From the NCBI RefSeq assembly GCF_022340605.1, contig NZ_JAJDNQ010000078.1:1-64000 (forward strand): 64,000 nt of DNA, read 5' to 3'. The DNA comes from Thiohalocapsa sp. GTDB lineage: Bacteria > Pseudomonadota > Gammaproteobacteria > Chromatiales > Chromatiaceae. The notes under the pieces are model-generated. The model was not told the DNA's origin and did no database searches. It was given only the letters and a program-made list of their open reading frames with translations. Of this stretch, positions 28,014 through 36,551 are shown one piece after another (the stretch's first letter is position 1; each line of letters begins with the position of its first letter). The position numbers were made by a program, and so were the translations under genes.

Positions 28014-29513
28014 TCAGCCCGCCACCAATCGCGTGGCCGTCGCGCCGATCACCGTGAGTGCCCAGCCCGGATAGACACCCAGTACGACGACGAGCAACAG
28101 CAGGCCGCAGAGCACCAGGGTCTCGGACCAACCGAGATCGGCAAAGCCCGACCAACGCGCCGGCAGCTCGCCGAAGAAGAGCAGTTGCAGCATTTGCAGG
28201 AACAGCGCCGCCGTGATCAGGATGCCGAGCAGGGCAATGGCCGCGAGCCAGGGGTAGACAGCGAAGGCCCCGGCGAAGACCTGGAATTCCGCGACGAAGC
28301 CCGCGAGCCCCGGCAGGCCCAGGCTCGCGAAGGCGGCGAGCACCGTGAGGCCGGTCAGCCGCGGCGCGCGCCGCGCCAGTCCGCCATAGGCGCGCAGCTC
28401 GTACTCGCCGCCGCGCTGCCAGAAGGCGCCCGCGATCAGAAACAGCGCGCCCGTGATCAGGGCGTGGGCCACCATCTCGAACGTTGCGCCCGTCAACGCC
28501 ACCGCCCGCGCGCTCGCCTGCCCGCTCAGCCCGGCGGCCGCCGCGATGCCGAGCACGACGTACCCCATGTGATTGACCGAGGTGTAGGCGATGCGCCGCT
28601 TCAGGTTGGTCTGCCCCCAGGCCACCAGGGCGCCGTAGACGATGGACACGACCGCGACGATCGCAAGCGGCAAGGCGTAGTGCGCAAAGGTCTCGCGCAG
28701 CATGGAAAACGGCAGACGCACCAGCCCGTAGGTGCCCATCTTCAGCAGCACGCCGGCCAGGATCGCCGAGGCCGGCCCGGGTGCGTCCACGTGCGCCGGC
28801 GGCAGCCAGGTGTGAAAGGGCACGATGGGCGTCTTGATCCCGAGCCCCAGGATCAGACCGAGCAGCACGAGCCCCGCGTAGGTCCCGCCCCCGGAGAGCG
28901 GCTGCGCGGCGATGAGGGTGCGCATGTCGAAGGTCAGCGGGTCCGTCGCCAGCACCAGGCCGATGATGCCGAGCAGCATCGCCAGCGACCCGCCAAGCGT
29001 ATAGATGAAGAACTTGAGCGCCGCCCGCCTGGCGTCCTCGCCGTGGCCAAAGCGGCCGATCAAGAAGTACATCCCCACCAGGCTGAGGTCGAAGAAGACA
29101 TAGAACAGCAGCAGGTCCAGCGCCAGGAAGACGCCGAGCGAGATGCCGTCGAGGAAAAGCAGCCAAGCGTAGTAGTGCCGCAGCCGGCCTTCGTCGGACG
29201 CGGAGTTGGGCGGCGGATAGGCGACCGCGGCGACGAAGACCAGGGCGCTGACGCTCGCCACCGCGAGCGCGATGCCGTCGACCCCGAGCCGCCAGGCGAC
29301 ACCCAGGGTCGAAATCCAGCGCAGCTCCTCCACCAGTTGGAACAGCGGCGCATCCGCCGCGGCGTCGAAGCGCACCCAGGCCACGACGAGCAGGACGAGC
29401 GGGATGGATGCGATGAGCACGGCGGCGATGCGCAGCCCCCGCGGGCTCGCATCGCGCCAGGCGGCGAGCAGCACGGCGCCGATCAATGGCACCCATATCG
29501 TGGCGCTCAGCAT
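28014..29513 (-). CDS. nuoM: Complex I-like antiporter subunit NuoM
   Basis: 499-aa homologue of NuoM/ND4. Features kept are GIKTPIVPFHTWLPPAHVDA with the channel Lys227, and LLKMGTYGLVRL. The helix-5 acidic residue, normally Glu in FFELxL, is Asp142 here (YVFFDLSLVGMYF). Start at ATG 29513, one base after the nuoL stop; longer in-frame readings into nuoL are not real. About 14 transmembrane helices are expected. Confidence 0.92.
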   Translation of the reverse strand: MLSATIWVPLIGAVLLAAWRDASPRGLRIAAVLIASIPLVLLVVAWVRFDAAADAPLFQLVEELRWISTLGVAWRLGVDGIALAVASVSALVFVAAVAYPPPNSASDEGRLRHYYAWLLFLDGISLGVFLALDLLLFYVFFDLSLVGMYFLIGRFGHGEDARRAALKFFIYTLGGSLAMLLGIIGLVLATDPLTFDMRTLIAAQPLSGGGTYAGLVLLGLILGLGIKTPIVPFHTWLPPAHVDAPGPASAILAGVLLKMGTYGLVRLPFSMLRETFAHYALPLAIVAVVSIVYGALVAWGQTNLKRRIAYTSVNHMGYVVLGIAAAAGLSGQASARAVALTGATFEMVAHALITGALFLIAGAFWQRGGEYELRAYGGLARRAPRLTGLTVLAAFASLGLPGLAGFVAEFQVFAGAFAVYPWLAAIALLGILITAALFLQMLQLLFFGELPARWSGFADLGWSETLVLCGLLLLVVVLGVYPGWALTVIGATATRLVAG

Positions 29514-29514
29514 C

Positions 29515-31365
29515 TCAGGCTCCGAGCAGGACGAAGGCCGCCATCCCGACCGCGCCGGCCGCGATCCAGAACAGGTAATGATGGGCGAGCCCCGTCTCCA
29601 GGTGTCGCAGGTCGCGGCCGGCACCATCCGTGAGCCAGGCAGCGCCCTCCGCGGCTCCGTCCATGACGCGCTCGATCCCCCGCGCCGTGACACCCACGGA
29701 CCAGCGGCCGAGCCGGGCAATGCCCGTGGGAATCGCATCCAGCACGGCGTCGTCGAACCGCGCCGCCGCCGTCGCCAGCCGCGCCAGCGGGCGCGAGACG
29801 GCAGTATCCACCAGGGTCGGCAGCCCGAGCCAATCCGCCAGCGCGCCATCGGCGTCGCGCTCGCCCAGGCGCGGCCGGCTCGCCACCAGCCAGCGCGCGG
29901 CGTAGAGGCCGACCCCCAGCGCCAGCAGTGTCGCCCGCGTCATCCACAAGGTCTCGCTGGGCAGCGCGGAAGCGAGGCCGGAACCGGCACTGGCATCCGG
30001 GCCGGCCGCCAGCCAATCCCTCACCGGCGGCGCCAACAGCAGCGACAGCGCAAGCGTCTCCACCGCCAGCAAGGTGACGGCGGCCATGGCGCCGCGGCCC
30101 GGCCGCGCGTGGAGCTCGCCGCCCTCCCCGCCCGAAGGTCCGAACACCTGCCACTGCCAGCGCGCCGCGTAGCAGCCCGACAGCGCCCCGACGAGCAGCA
30201 CGCCCGCAGCGAGCCAGGGGCTCCACTGCTCCGCTGCCGCCCCGATCAGCTCCTTGCTCCAGGCACCCGCGAGCGGCGGGACGCCCGCGAGCGCCAGGGT
30301 GCCGATGAGCGACAGCAGCGCCAGCCGCGGCAGGCGCCGGCCGAGCCCCAAATCGGCGAGCAGCGCGCTGCCCCCTGCCGACGCGGCGAGACCCGCGCTC
30401 AGGAACAACAGCGCCTTGAAGGAAGCGTGCACCACCAGGTGCAGCAGGGCGACCAGTGGGTAGCCAGCACCCACGGCCACCCACATGAGCCCGTAGTGGG
30501 CGGAGGTCGAGGCCGCGAGCAGCCGCTTGACGTGGGGCTGGAAGACCGCCACCAGACCACCGCCCACGGCCGTCGCGAGCCCGATGCCGATGACGGTCGG
30601 GGCGACCCAGCCAACACCGGCCAGCACCGGCTGCAGCCGCACCAGCAGGTAGGCCCCCGCGGCCACCATGGTCGCGGCATGCAGCAGCGCCGAGACCGAG
30701 CTCGGCCCGGCCATGGCGCGAAACAGCCAGAACGAGAACGGGAGCTGCGCCGACTTGGCGGCAGCAGCCAGCAGCAGCCCGGCCGCCACCAGGTGGAGCG
30801 GCCACCCGTGCAGCGTGCCGATCGCCTCGAACGCGAAGGAGCCGGTGGCCGCGAAGGTGGTCATCGCGGCCAGGAACAGGCCCAGGTCGCCGAAGCGCGT
30901 CACCAACAGCGCGAGTGTCGCGCTGCGCGGGTTCTCGAGCGCACGCCAGTCGTGCGCGATCAGCGCCCAGGAGCAGGCCCCCACCAGCTCCCAGCCGATG
31001 AGCAGGGTCAGCAGATCATCGGCCACCACCAGAAGCTGCATGGCGCCGGCGAAGAAGAGCAGCAGCGCGACCAGCCGCGTCAGCCCCGCGCGGGCCTCGT
31101 GCATGGCCGCGAAGAGCACCACGGGGAGCGCAACCGCCGGGACGAGGCAGACGAGCACGTCGCTCGCGGGCGCGAGCCGGGCATGGAGGGTGATTGCCGG
31201 CCCAAAGCCCCACTGCCCGCTCCAGTCACCGAGCACCGCCGCCGCGCTCTCGCCGAGCGCGGCGAGCATGGCTGCCGTGCCCCAGGCCGCGAGCGCGATA
31301 CGCCCGCGCAGGCCCAGCGCCAGTACGGCCGCGAGCATGGCGGTGAGCGGGAGCAGCCAGAGCAT
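29515..31365 (-). CDS. nuoL: Complex I-like antiporter subunit NuoL
   Basis: 616-aa homologue of NuoL/ND5. The channel residues look intact: Glu126 in LLIGWELVGACSWALI, Lys204 in AKSAQLPFSFWLF, and His229 in SVSALLHAATMVAAGAYLL. The C-terminal part should form the long lateral helix. Its ATG overlaps the nuoK TGA by one base. DabB-type NuoL-like proteins of bicarbonate uptake are an alternative family, but the M, N, H, J, K and A companions argue for a complex I-like assembly; no DabA gene is present. Confidence 0.92.
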   Translation of the reverse strand: MLWLLPLTAMLAAVLALGLRGRIALAAWGTAAMLAALGESAAAVLGDWSGQWGFGPAITLHARLAPASDVLVCLVPAVALPVVLFAAMHEARAGLTRLVALLLFFAGAMQLLVVADDLLTLLIGWELVGACSWALIAHDWRALENPRSATLALLVTRFGDLGLFLAAMTTFAATGSFAFEAIGTLHGWPLHLVAAGLLLAAAAKSAQLPFSFWLFRAMAGPSSVSALLHAATMVAAGAYLLVRLQPVLAGVGWVAPTVIGIGLATAVGGGLVAVFQPHVKRLLAASTSAHYGLMWVAVGAGYPLVALLHLVVHASFKALLFLSAGLAASAGGSALLADLGLGRRLPRLALLSLIGTLALAGVPPLAGAWSKELIGAAAEQWSPWLAAGVLLVGALSGCYAARWQWQVFGPSGGEGGELHARPGRGAMAAVTLLAVETLALSLLLAPPVRDWLAAGPDASAGSGLASALPSETLWMTRATLLALGVGLYAARWLVASRPRLGERDADGALADWLGLPTLVDTAVSRPLARLATAAARFDDAVLDAIPTGIARLGRWSVGVTARGIERVMDGAAEGAAWLTDGAGRDLRHLETGLAHHYLFWIAAGAVGMAAFVLLGA

Positions 31366-31670
31366 CAGTGCTTCATGCTCCCGAGCCGGTCGGTCATATC
31401 CACTTCCCGGCGTCGGAAAACGGCGACGACGAGCGCAAAGCCGATGGCCATCTCCACCGCCATCACCGCCATCGCGACGATGGCCAGCAACTGCCCCTCC
31501 GGCAAGCCCCCGGTGGTCAAGGACCAGAAGCCCACGGTGGCCAGCAGCACGCCGTTGATGATGAGCTCCAGACCCATCATCAGCATCACGATGGACTGCT
31601 GCGACAGCGTCCCGTACACGCCGAGCCCGATCAGGCCGGCCGCCACCACCCCGATGGCCTGCAGGGTCAT
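31365..31670 (-). CDS. nuoK: Complex I-like subunit NuoK
   Basis: 101-aa three-helix subunit. Both conserved membrane glutamates are present: in VMLMMGLELIINGVLL (helix 2) and in MAVEMAIGFALVVAVF (helix 3). These are the residues essential for proton transfer in known complex I. The start overlaps the nuoJ stop (ATGA), and the stop overlaps the nuoL start. Confidence 0.92.
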   Translation of the reverse strand: MTLQAIGVVAAGLIGLGVYGTLSQQSIVMLMMGLELIINGVLLATVGFWSLTTGGLPEGQLLAIVAMAVMAVEMAIGFALVVAVFRRREVDMTDRLGSMKH

Positions 31671-32227
31671 GGATCTTCCTCGATGGCTGGATCGACGGCC
31701 GGTGGCACCGAGCCCAGGTCCGACGGGCCGAAGCGCCCCGAGCGGCTGGACAGGATGACCACGCAGAGCATGGTGGCGAGCAGCGTCACCCCCGCCGACT
31801 CGAACACCAGCATCGATGGGCCGAGCAGCTCGCGCCCGAGCGGGGCGATCACCTCGGCGCCGCCCGGCAGTGGCCGGTCCGGCAGGTCGAGGCTCAGCGC
31901 AAAGGCGCTGAGGCCGGCAAAGGTCACGAGTCCGGCGACGATGGCGAGGCCATGCTGATGGACCATGACCATCGGATTCAGCCCGGCCGGGTTCATCATG
32001 AACATCACCATGAACAGGGCCATGACCATCATCTCCACGGCCATCATGAAAATGGTCGCAAAGCCGAGATAGGCGGCGCCGAGCATCAGCATCATGGCGC
32101 CCACCGCGATGAAGGACGCGAGCAGCAAGAACGACGCGCGCACCATGGAGTCGGTACGGAACACGCGCCAGCCTGTCAGCAGCGCCACCGCGGCGAGCAG
32201 CCAGAAGACGCCGTCCGCCCAGCTCAT
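31667..32227 (-). CDS. nuoJ: Complex I-like subunit NuoJ
   Basis: 186-aa hydrophobic subunit homologous to NuoJ/ND6: RASFLLLASFIAVGAMMLML, then AYLGFATIFMMAVEMMVMAL, which is the region of the pi-bulge helix with the conserved Tyr/Glu area. The start overlaps the nuoH stop by ATGA. Length and helix pattern are normal; Met content in the third helix is high. Confidence 0.88.
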   Translation of the reverse strand: MSWADGVFWLLAAVALLTGWRVFRTDSMVRASFLLLASFIAVGAMMLMLGAAYLGFATIFMMAVEMMVMALFMVMFMMNPAGLNPMVMVHQHGLAIVAGLVTFAGLSAFALSLDLPDRPLPGGAEVIAPLGRELLGPSMLVFESAGVTLLATMLCVVILSSRSGRFGPSDLGSVPPAVDPAIEEDP

Positions 32228-33150
32228 CGCAACGCCTCCAGGCCGGCGATGGCGAGATCCAGAAACGACAGCGGCAGCAGCACCACCCAGATGAAGGTCA
32301 TCATGCGCGACGCGTCCGGCCGGGCGAGCAGGTGACCGAGCACGACCAGCACGGCCGCGACGAGCCCGGCCTTCAGCGCGAGCCAGACGGGCCCCGGCAG
32401 CACCGGCCCCAGCGGCCCGCCGAGGAAGACCGTCGCCGCCATCGCGGCGAAGGCCACCAGCATGGCCGCCCGCGCGAGCTGCCAGGCGAGCCGGAGCTGG
32501 GCGTTGTCCTCGGCGGAGGTGCCGCCCGCCAGATCCGGCGCATCGGCGTAATCCAGCGGCCCGCGCAGCGTGATGGCGAGCCCGAGCAGCAGAAACAGCG
32601 GCAGGCCCAGGGGCTGGCGGACCAGGTTCCAGAGCTCGCGCTGCGACTCGACGATGGCGGTCAGGCGCAGCGACCCGGCCGGCAGCGCCGCACCGATGAG
32701 CACGAACATGCTGACCAGCATGATGGAGAGCCCAATGGCGACGAAGCGATAGGCGCCCATCAGCGGCAACAGCGCGTTGCTGGACCAACCGTGCAGGAAG
32801 ACGGCGATCACCGTCAGCGCCTCCACCGCCCCCCAGACGACGATGCCGGCCTCGACGTCCACGGGCGCCCGACCCACCGCCACCGCCACCGGCACCAGCG
32901 CCAGCCCGGCCGCGGCGAGGCCAAAATACAGTGCCGGCGCGAGCCGCCAGGCGGCGAGATCCGGGCGCTCCGTGCTGATCGACTGGCGGCGGATCACGGC
33001 GCGCAGCCCGCCGAGCGTCAGGCGATCATCGTCATCGATGGGCACCCGTCCCAGCAGGCGCCAGGCGAGCGCGTCCAGCACACCCACCAGGATCATGCCG
33101 GCGAAGAGCACGCAGAGGGTGAGGGGCAGCGCGGTGAGCGGGCCCATCAT
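32224..33150 (-). CDS. nuoH: Complex I-like subunit NuoH with degenerate quinone site
   Basis: 308-aa NuoH/ND1 homologue. C-terminal features are recognisable: GWSSNALLPLMGAYR, AGSLRLTAIVESQRELW, PGPVWLALKAGL and VLLPLSFLDLAI. Two hallmarks of quinone-reducing complex I are lost. The first cytoplasmic loop lacks the GPNxxGP signature (GRVPIDDDDRLTLGGLRAV instead). The ETNRxPFDxxEAExELVxG loop reads AITLRGPLDYADAPDLAGG at residues 192-210, losing several glutamates of the E-channel. It overlaps both neighbours by ATGA. Confidence 0.85.
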   Translation of the reverse strand: MMGPLTALPLTLCVLFAGMILVGVLDALAWRLLGRVPIDDDDRLTLGGLRAVIRRQSISTERPDLAAWRLAPALYFGLAAAGLALVPVAVAVGRAPVDVEAGIVVWGAVEALTVIAVFLHGWSSNALLPLMGAYRFVAIGLSIMLVSMFVLIGAALPAGSLRLTAIVESQRELWNLVRQPLGLPLFLLLGLAITLRGPLDYADAPDLAGGTSAEDNAQLRLAWQLARAAMLVAFAAMAATVFLGGPLGPVLPGPVWLALKAGLVAAVLVVLGHLLARPDASRMMTFIWVVLLPLSFLDLAIAGLEALR

Positions 33151-34415
33151 CCTGCCGCCCCGAGCATCCGGCGCAGGGCATCGGGCGAGAAGCTGGCGAG
33201 CACGCTGACGGCCTGGCCCCATTCGAGACCGCGGAGCAGCGCATCCAGGTCCAGTGCCGGCCGGTCGCCCCGGTCGCCGCCCGCGGGCGCGCCGAGCGCA
33301 CCCGCCGGACCTTCCAGCCCCTCGGCGAAGGTCGTCGGCGGCAGCCCCTCCAGCCGCGCCGCGAGATCCAGCGCCTGCGCCGCCTCGGCGAGCCACTGAT
33401 CGATGCGGGCACGCACATCGCCGGCTTGCCGGGCGATGGGCGCAAAGCCGACCCCGGTGTATGGCTCCAGCCGCGTGCGCAGGTCGTCCGGCACCCCAGC
33501 CGCGCGCAGCGCCGGCCCACTCAGACAGCCCCGCTGCGCTGCACTCAGAGTGCCGAGCCCGGGCGCGATGCCCGGCCGCAACCCCGAGAGCCAAAGCCAC
33601 CGCCTGAGCGACCCGAGGTCGACCCTGCCGCCAATCGTTGCCCGATACGCCGACGCGTAGGCGCGGGCCGCCGGCGCTGCGGCACCCCGCAGGGCGCAGA
33701 AGCGCCCGAGGCAGCGCAGATGGTGCACCGCGCGGGCGCGCTCGAGACCGGCGGCCGACATGGGCCGGTCGATGGCCGCGGCGAAGGGTGCCTCCACCAT
33801 CGCATCGCGAAACGGCGGCTGCATCACCTCGACCCGCTGGATGACGTCGCCTTGCAGCCGCAAGTCCAGCGCCAGGCCCGGCGGCAGCATGGGCGCGAAC
33901 GGACCGAGGGTGACCGCGTGGGCGTCGAGCCTGAGACCGTCCCGCAGCTCGTCGCCACGCATGGTCATGGGGCGCCCGTAGGGCGTACCACCCATCATGC
34001 CCTCCCCGCCCTGACCGTGCGGCCCCTTGCCCAGCCAGGGTGCCGGCGGCTCGTTCGGGAGCAGGTCCGGCGACGAGCCCCTGGCGCCACGGTCCAGATC
34101 GCCCTGCAAAGCGCGCATTGCGACGGCGGGCGTGGCGGCCGGTGCGAGCGCCACCGCGTCCGGCACCGGCTGCGCCCCCTCGCCCCAATGGAGCACCGCC
34201 CGCGGATGTGGCATCTGGTCGTGCACCCGGCGCAGCGCGGGCCAGCTCCGCTCCGGCAGCCGTCCCGCGATCAACAGCAGGCTGGCGGCGCGCGGCGTGG
34301 GCACGCGCCGCAGCCCGGCGTCCCGCGCCAGACCCTCGACCCACGCCAGGGCGTCCTCGCCGATAGCGGCGAAGTAGCGAACTTGCCGGTGTCCGCGCGG
34401 GATCGCTTCGCTCAC
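33147..34415 (-). CDS. Fused, cofactor-less NuoB-NuoD-like protein
   Basis: 422-aa protein between nuoA and nuoH, starting at GTG 34415, which overlaps the nuoA stop (GTGA). Residues ~36-78 follow the NuoB pattern: PTPRAASLLLIAGRLPERSW, then PALRRVHDQMPHPRAVLHWG, matching the SPRxADLLIVAGTVxxKMAP / LRRxYDQMPEPKxVIxMG block. No Cys is present there, so the N2 [4Fe-4S] cluster cannot form. A Gly-rich linker (GKGPHGQGGEGMMGG, 129-143) leads to a NuoD-like part (about 160-290): AVTLGPFAPMLPPGLALDLR, then LQGDVIQRVEV, where the quinone-site histidines of GPQHPxxHG are absent. I know of no named family with this arrangement; assignment rests on pattern and gene position. Confidence 0.75.
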   Translation of the reverse strand: MSEAIPRGHRQVRYFAAIGEDALAWVEGLARDAGLRRVPTPRAASLLLIAGRLPERSWPALRRVHDQMPHPRAVLHWGEGAQPVPDAVALAPAATPAVAMRALQGDLDRGARGSSPDLLPNEPPAPWLGKGPHGQGGEGMMGGTPYGRPMTMRGDELRDGLRLDAHAVTLGPFAPMLPPGLALDLRLQGDVIQRVEVMQPPFRDAMVEAPFAAAIDRPMSAAGLERARAVHHLRCLGRFCALRGAAAPAARAYASAYRATIGGRVDLGSLRRWLWLSGLRPGIAPGLGTLSAAQRGCLSGPALRAAGVPDDLRTRLEPYTGVGFAPIARQAGDVRARIDQWLAEAAQALDLAARLEGLPPTTFAEGLEGPAGALGAPAGGDRGDRPALDLDALLRGLEWGQAVSVLASFSPDALRRMLGAAG

Positions 34416-34759
34416 TGCCACCGGAAGATCCCCTCCCGCCAGCCGTAGAAGATGCCAATGGACAGGATCAGCAGGAACATCCCCATCTCGGCCAGCGCCT
34501 TGGCGCCGATCTCGGCATAGACCACGGCCCAGGGGTACATGAACATCATCTCCATCTCGAAGGCGATGAAGAGCAGCGTCATGGGGTAGTAGCGCAGGTG
34601 GAAGCGCTGCCAGGCGTGCGTCGCAGGCTCGCTGCCGCCAAGAAAAGGCACCTTCTGCGGCTCGCTGCCCGGCATCGGTCCCACCTCGACCTGGGCAAGC
34701 AGCAGCATCAGCCCGCCGGACAACAGCAGGATGAGCGCGAGCGCGATCAGCGCTGTCAT
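34412..34759 (-). CDS. nuoA: Complex I-like subunit NuoA
   Basis: 115-aa three-helix subunit and first gene of the complex I-like operon. The core PMTLLFIAFEMEMMFMYPWA, then VVYAEIGAKAL, is clear, with the conserved acidic pair as E-M-E. The loop that normally has the YECG cysteine reads KVPFLGGSEP, so that cysteine is absent. The ribosome site GGGGG precedes ATG 34759. A perfect palindrome TGCCTTAAGGCA at 34814-34825 lies upstream and might be an operator. Confidence 0.9.
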   Translation of the reverse strand: MTALIALALILLLSGGLMLLLAQVEVGPMPGSEPQKVPFLGGSEPATHAWQRFHLRYYPMTLLFIAFEMEMMFMYPWAVVYAEIGAKALAEMGMFLLILSIGIFYGWREGIFRWQ

Positions 34760-34906
34760 ACACCACCCCCGAAGGTCTTGACGCCCGTCCGGCGCCGAAC
34801 CGGCCCCATTCGTGCCTTAAGGCATAGCCTGGACGCAGCGTCCGTCATCGCGGTCATCTCCCCCTAACCCGGGAGAGCCGGAACCAACCCCGTGGCCGAA
34901 GCATCT

Positions 34907-34960
34907 CCTCGTTGTCGTTGTCGTGCGAATACTCGATAACTTCAACGAAACCTCCTCGAC
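34907..34960. repeat. Partial CTAG-type palindromic repeat, copy D
   Basis: CCTCGTTGTCGTTGTCGTGC, then AATACTCGATAAC and TTCAACGAAACC, repeats the hairpin core of the 17052-17219 family: a GTCGTT arm, an ATACTCGA joint and a short AACGA arm. Recognisable CTAG ends are missing. It lies upstream of the nuo-like operon. Confidence 0.6.
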
Positions 34961-35740
34961 ACTTTGTTCAAGACTTGCGCAGTCAGGGGCTAACTGCGGC
35001 ACAGCCTGATCTTGGGCCACACTGCGCCTCCCTGAGGCATACACAAGATTGATACCAAGGCGCCTATGAGCCCGACCGCCTCCGGCAGCAGTCGCACATT
35101 GCGCGGGCCAGGCAGGGCGCTTGGAGCTCGCTGACCCGCGCGGCGCGCCGGGTCCAGCCGAATTGCCGGTGCAAATGAGCCATCGGACGGGGCATATGCC
35201 GAGATTGCACAGAGCTGACCGGGTGCTGATGCACCCGCGCTGCGATGCGGCGAACACCAGCAGACGCCGCCCGGCCCGTGGACGGCCTGCATGGGATTTG
35301 CAGTGCAAAGCGGAGGCCGAATGTCTCGCGCAATGGGCGCTGCGCCACAATGATTGCGACGGGCGGCGCGTCGTTGCGCCGCTGCGCGCAACCGTGGGAG
35401 CGCCACTGCTGTTCGTGGCGCGATGAGGGATGCGCGGTGGCCTGCGCCTTGGTGAGCGCTCGGGCCCGCGCAAGCGGCCTGGCCGCGGGTCGCGGCACCG
35501 GGAGTGCCGCTCCCACAAGACGGGGCTGGTCCGGCTAGTGCACGGCCTTGGAATTGTCGATACCGTTCGCTGTCCGGCGTGAGCGAGTGTCGGCCGGAGT
35601 GTCGCTCTGGAGGGCGACACGGATCAGCGCCGCGGGAGGCCTCGAGAGCGGCGGCCTCCATACTTCCGCCGCGACGGCGGTTCCAGTGGGCGATCGGCGG
35701 CATCGCGATCATGCCCACGCAACGCGGCGGCGATTCCGAC
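34961..35740. other. Repeat-rich intergenic region upstream of the ZIP gene
   Basis: No gene is supportable here. It contains a GTGGGAGCG-type inverted repeat (35394-35516, interior CTGCTGTTCGTGGCGCGATG) and the GTGTCGCCCT-type hairpin with one mismatch (35599-35620), preceded by CGGCCGGA at 35591-35598. Open frames across 35064-35600 on both strands look like shadows of GC-rich sequence. Confidence 0.6.
35394..35516. repeat. GTGGGAGCG-type inverted repeat
   Basis: GTGGGAGCGCCACTGCTGTT at 35394 and the inverted end AGTGCCGCTCCCAC finishing at 35516 bound about 120 bases. The internal arms match imperfectly (TGGCGCGATG near the left, GTCGCGGCACC near the right). Family members are at 22495-22616, 23092-23150 and 25169-25227. 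Confidence 0.7.
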
Positions 35741-36475
35741 ATGAGCAACGAATTCCTTCAGATTCTCGGCTTGGCGCTCCTCCCTGCCCTGGGCAATTTC
35801 GCGGGCGGCCTGCTCGCGGAAGGCTTGCGGCCGTCCGGGGCATTCCTGAACCGCGCGCTGCACGCCGCCACGGGCGTCATTCTCGCCATCATCTCCGTGG
35901 AAGTGATGCCGGAGGCGCTTGGAACGGCGCCGGCATGGCTCCTCGCGCTCGCGTTTTTCGGCGGCGGCTGCGCCTATCTGCTGCTGGAGACGGCCGTCGA
36001 CCGATGGCAGCAGAGTAAGCAGACCGGCGCGGGAACGGGCGCCTGGATGGTCTACGCGGCGGTGACCACGGACCTGCTCGGAGACGGCCTTTTGATCGGC
36101 GCCGGGGCCGCGGTGTCGACGCATCTCGCGCTGTTCCTGGCGCTGGGCCAGGTGTTGGCGGACGTGCCCGAAGGCTTCGCCGTGATCGCCAATTTCCGCG
36201 CCAAGGGTGTGAGCCGCGCGCGGCGGCTCCTGCTCGCGGCGTCCTTCGTCGTTCCCGTCATGGCCACGGCCGCGCTGGCCTACGTCGCGCTGCGCGGGCA
36301 GCAAGACGCCGTGCAGATGACGGCACTGGTGTTCGTCGCGGGCCTGTTCATCCTCGCCGCGGTGGAAGACATGCTGAGCGAGGCCCACGAGACGGCGGAA
36401 GACAGCCGCTGGTCCGCGCTCAGCCTCATCGCCGGCTTTGCGCTCTTCCTTGCGGTCTCCAACGGATTGGGGTAA
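35741..36475 (+). CDS. ZIP-family metal transporter
   Basis: 244-aa inner-membrane protein of the ZIP (ZupT-like) family, which imports divalent metals such as zinc. Eight helices are visible. The metal-path helices appear as LHAATGVILAIISVEVMPEA (HxxxG and E) and LALGQVLADVPEGFAVIANF (the ADxPEG variant of the ZIP signature). TDLLGDGLLIGAGAA precedes it. Start at ATG 35741 (MSNEF); an ATG ten codons upstream is possible. Followed by a GDT1-type transporter gene. Confidence 0.88.
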   Translation: MSNEFLQILGLALLPALGNFAGGLLAEGLRPSGAFLNRALHAATGVILAIISVEVMPEALGTAPAWLLALAFFGGGCAYLLLETAVDRWQQSKQTGAGTGAWMVYAAVTTDLLGDGLLIGAGAAVSTHLALFLALGQVLADVPEGFAVIANFRAKGVSRARRLLLAASFVVPVMATAALAYVALRGQQDAVQMTALVFVAGLFILAAVEDMLSEAHETAEDSRWSALSLIAGFALFLAVSNGLG

Positions 36476-36551
36476 ATCCGCGGGCTTTCCTGGCCTCGAC
36501 CGACCGGAGCACACCCTGGACGCACTCGCTTCCGCATCGGCGCTCGGCGGC

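Noticed and set aside
29515-31365. NuoL-like gene as DabB of a DAB bicarbonate-uptake system
   Set aside because: No DabA-type gene is adjacent, and H, J, K, M, N and A homologues are present in the same operon.
29272-31758. 828-codon plus-strand frame across nuoM/nuoL/nuoK
   Set aside because: Low-complexity Arg/Gln/Pro translation opposite well-defined membrane subunits; no start signals.
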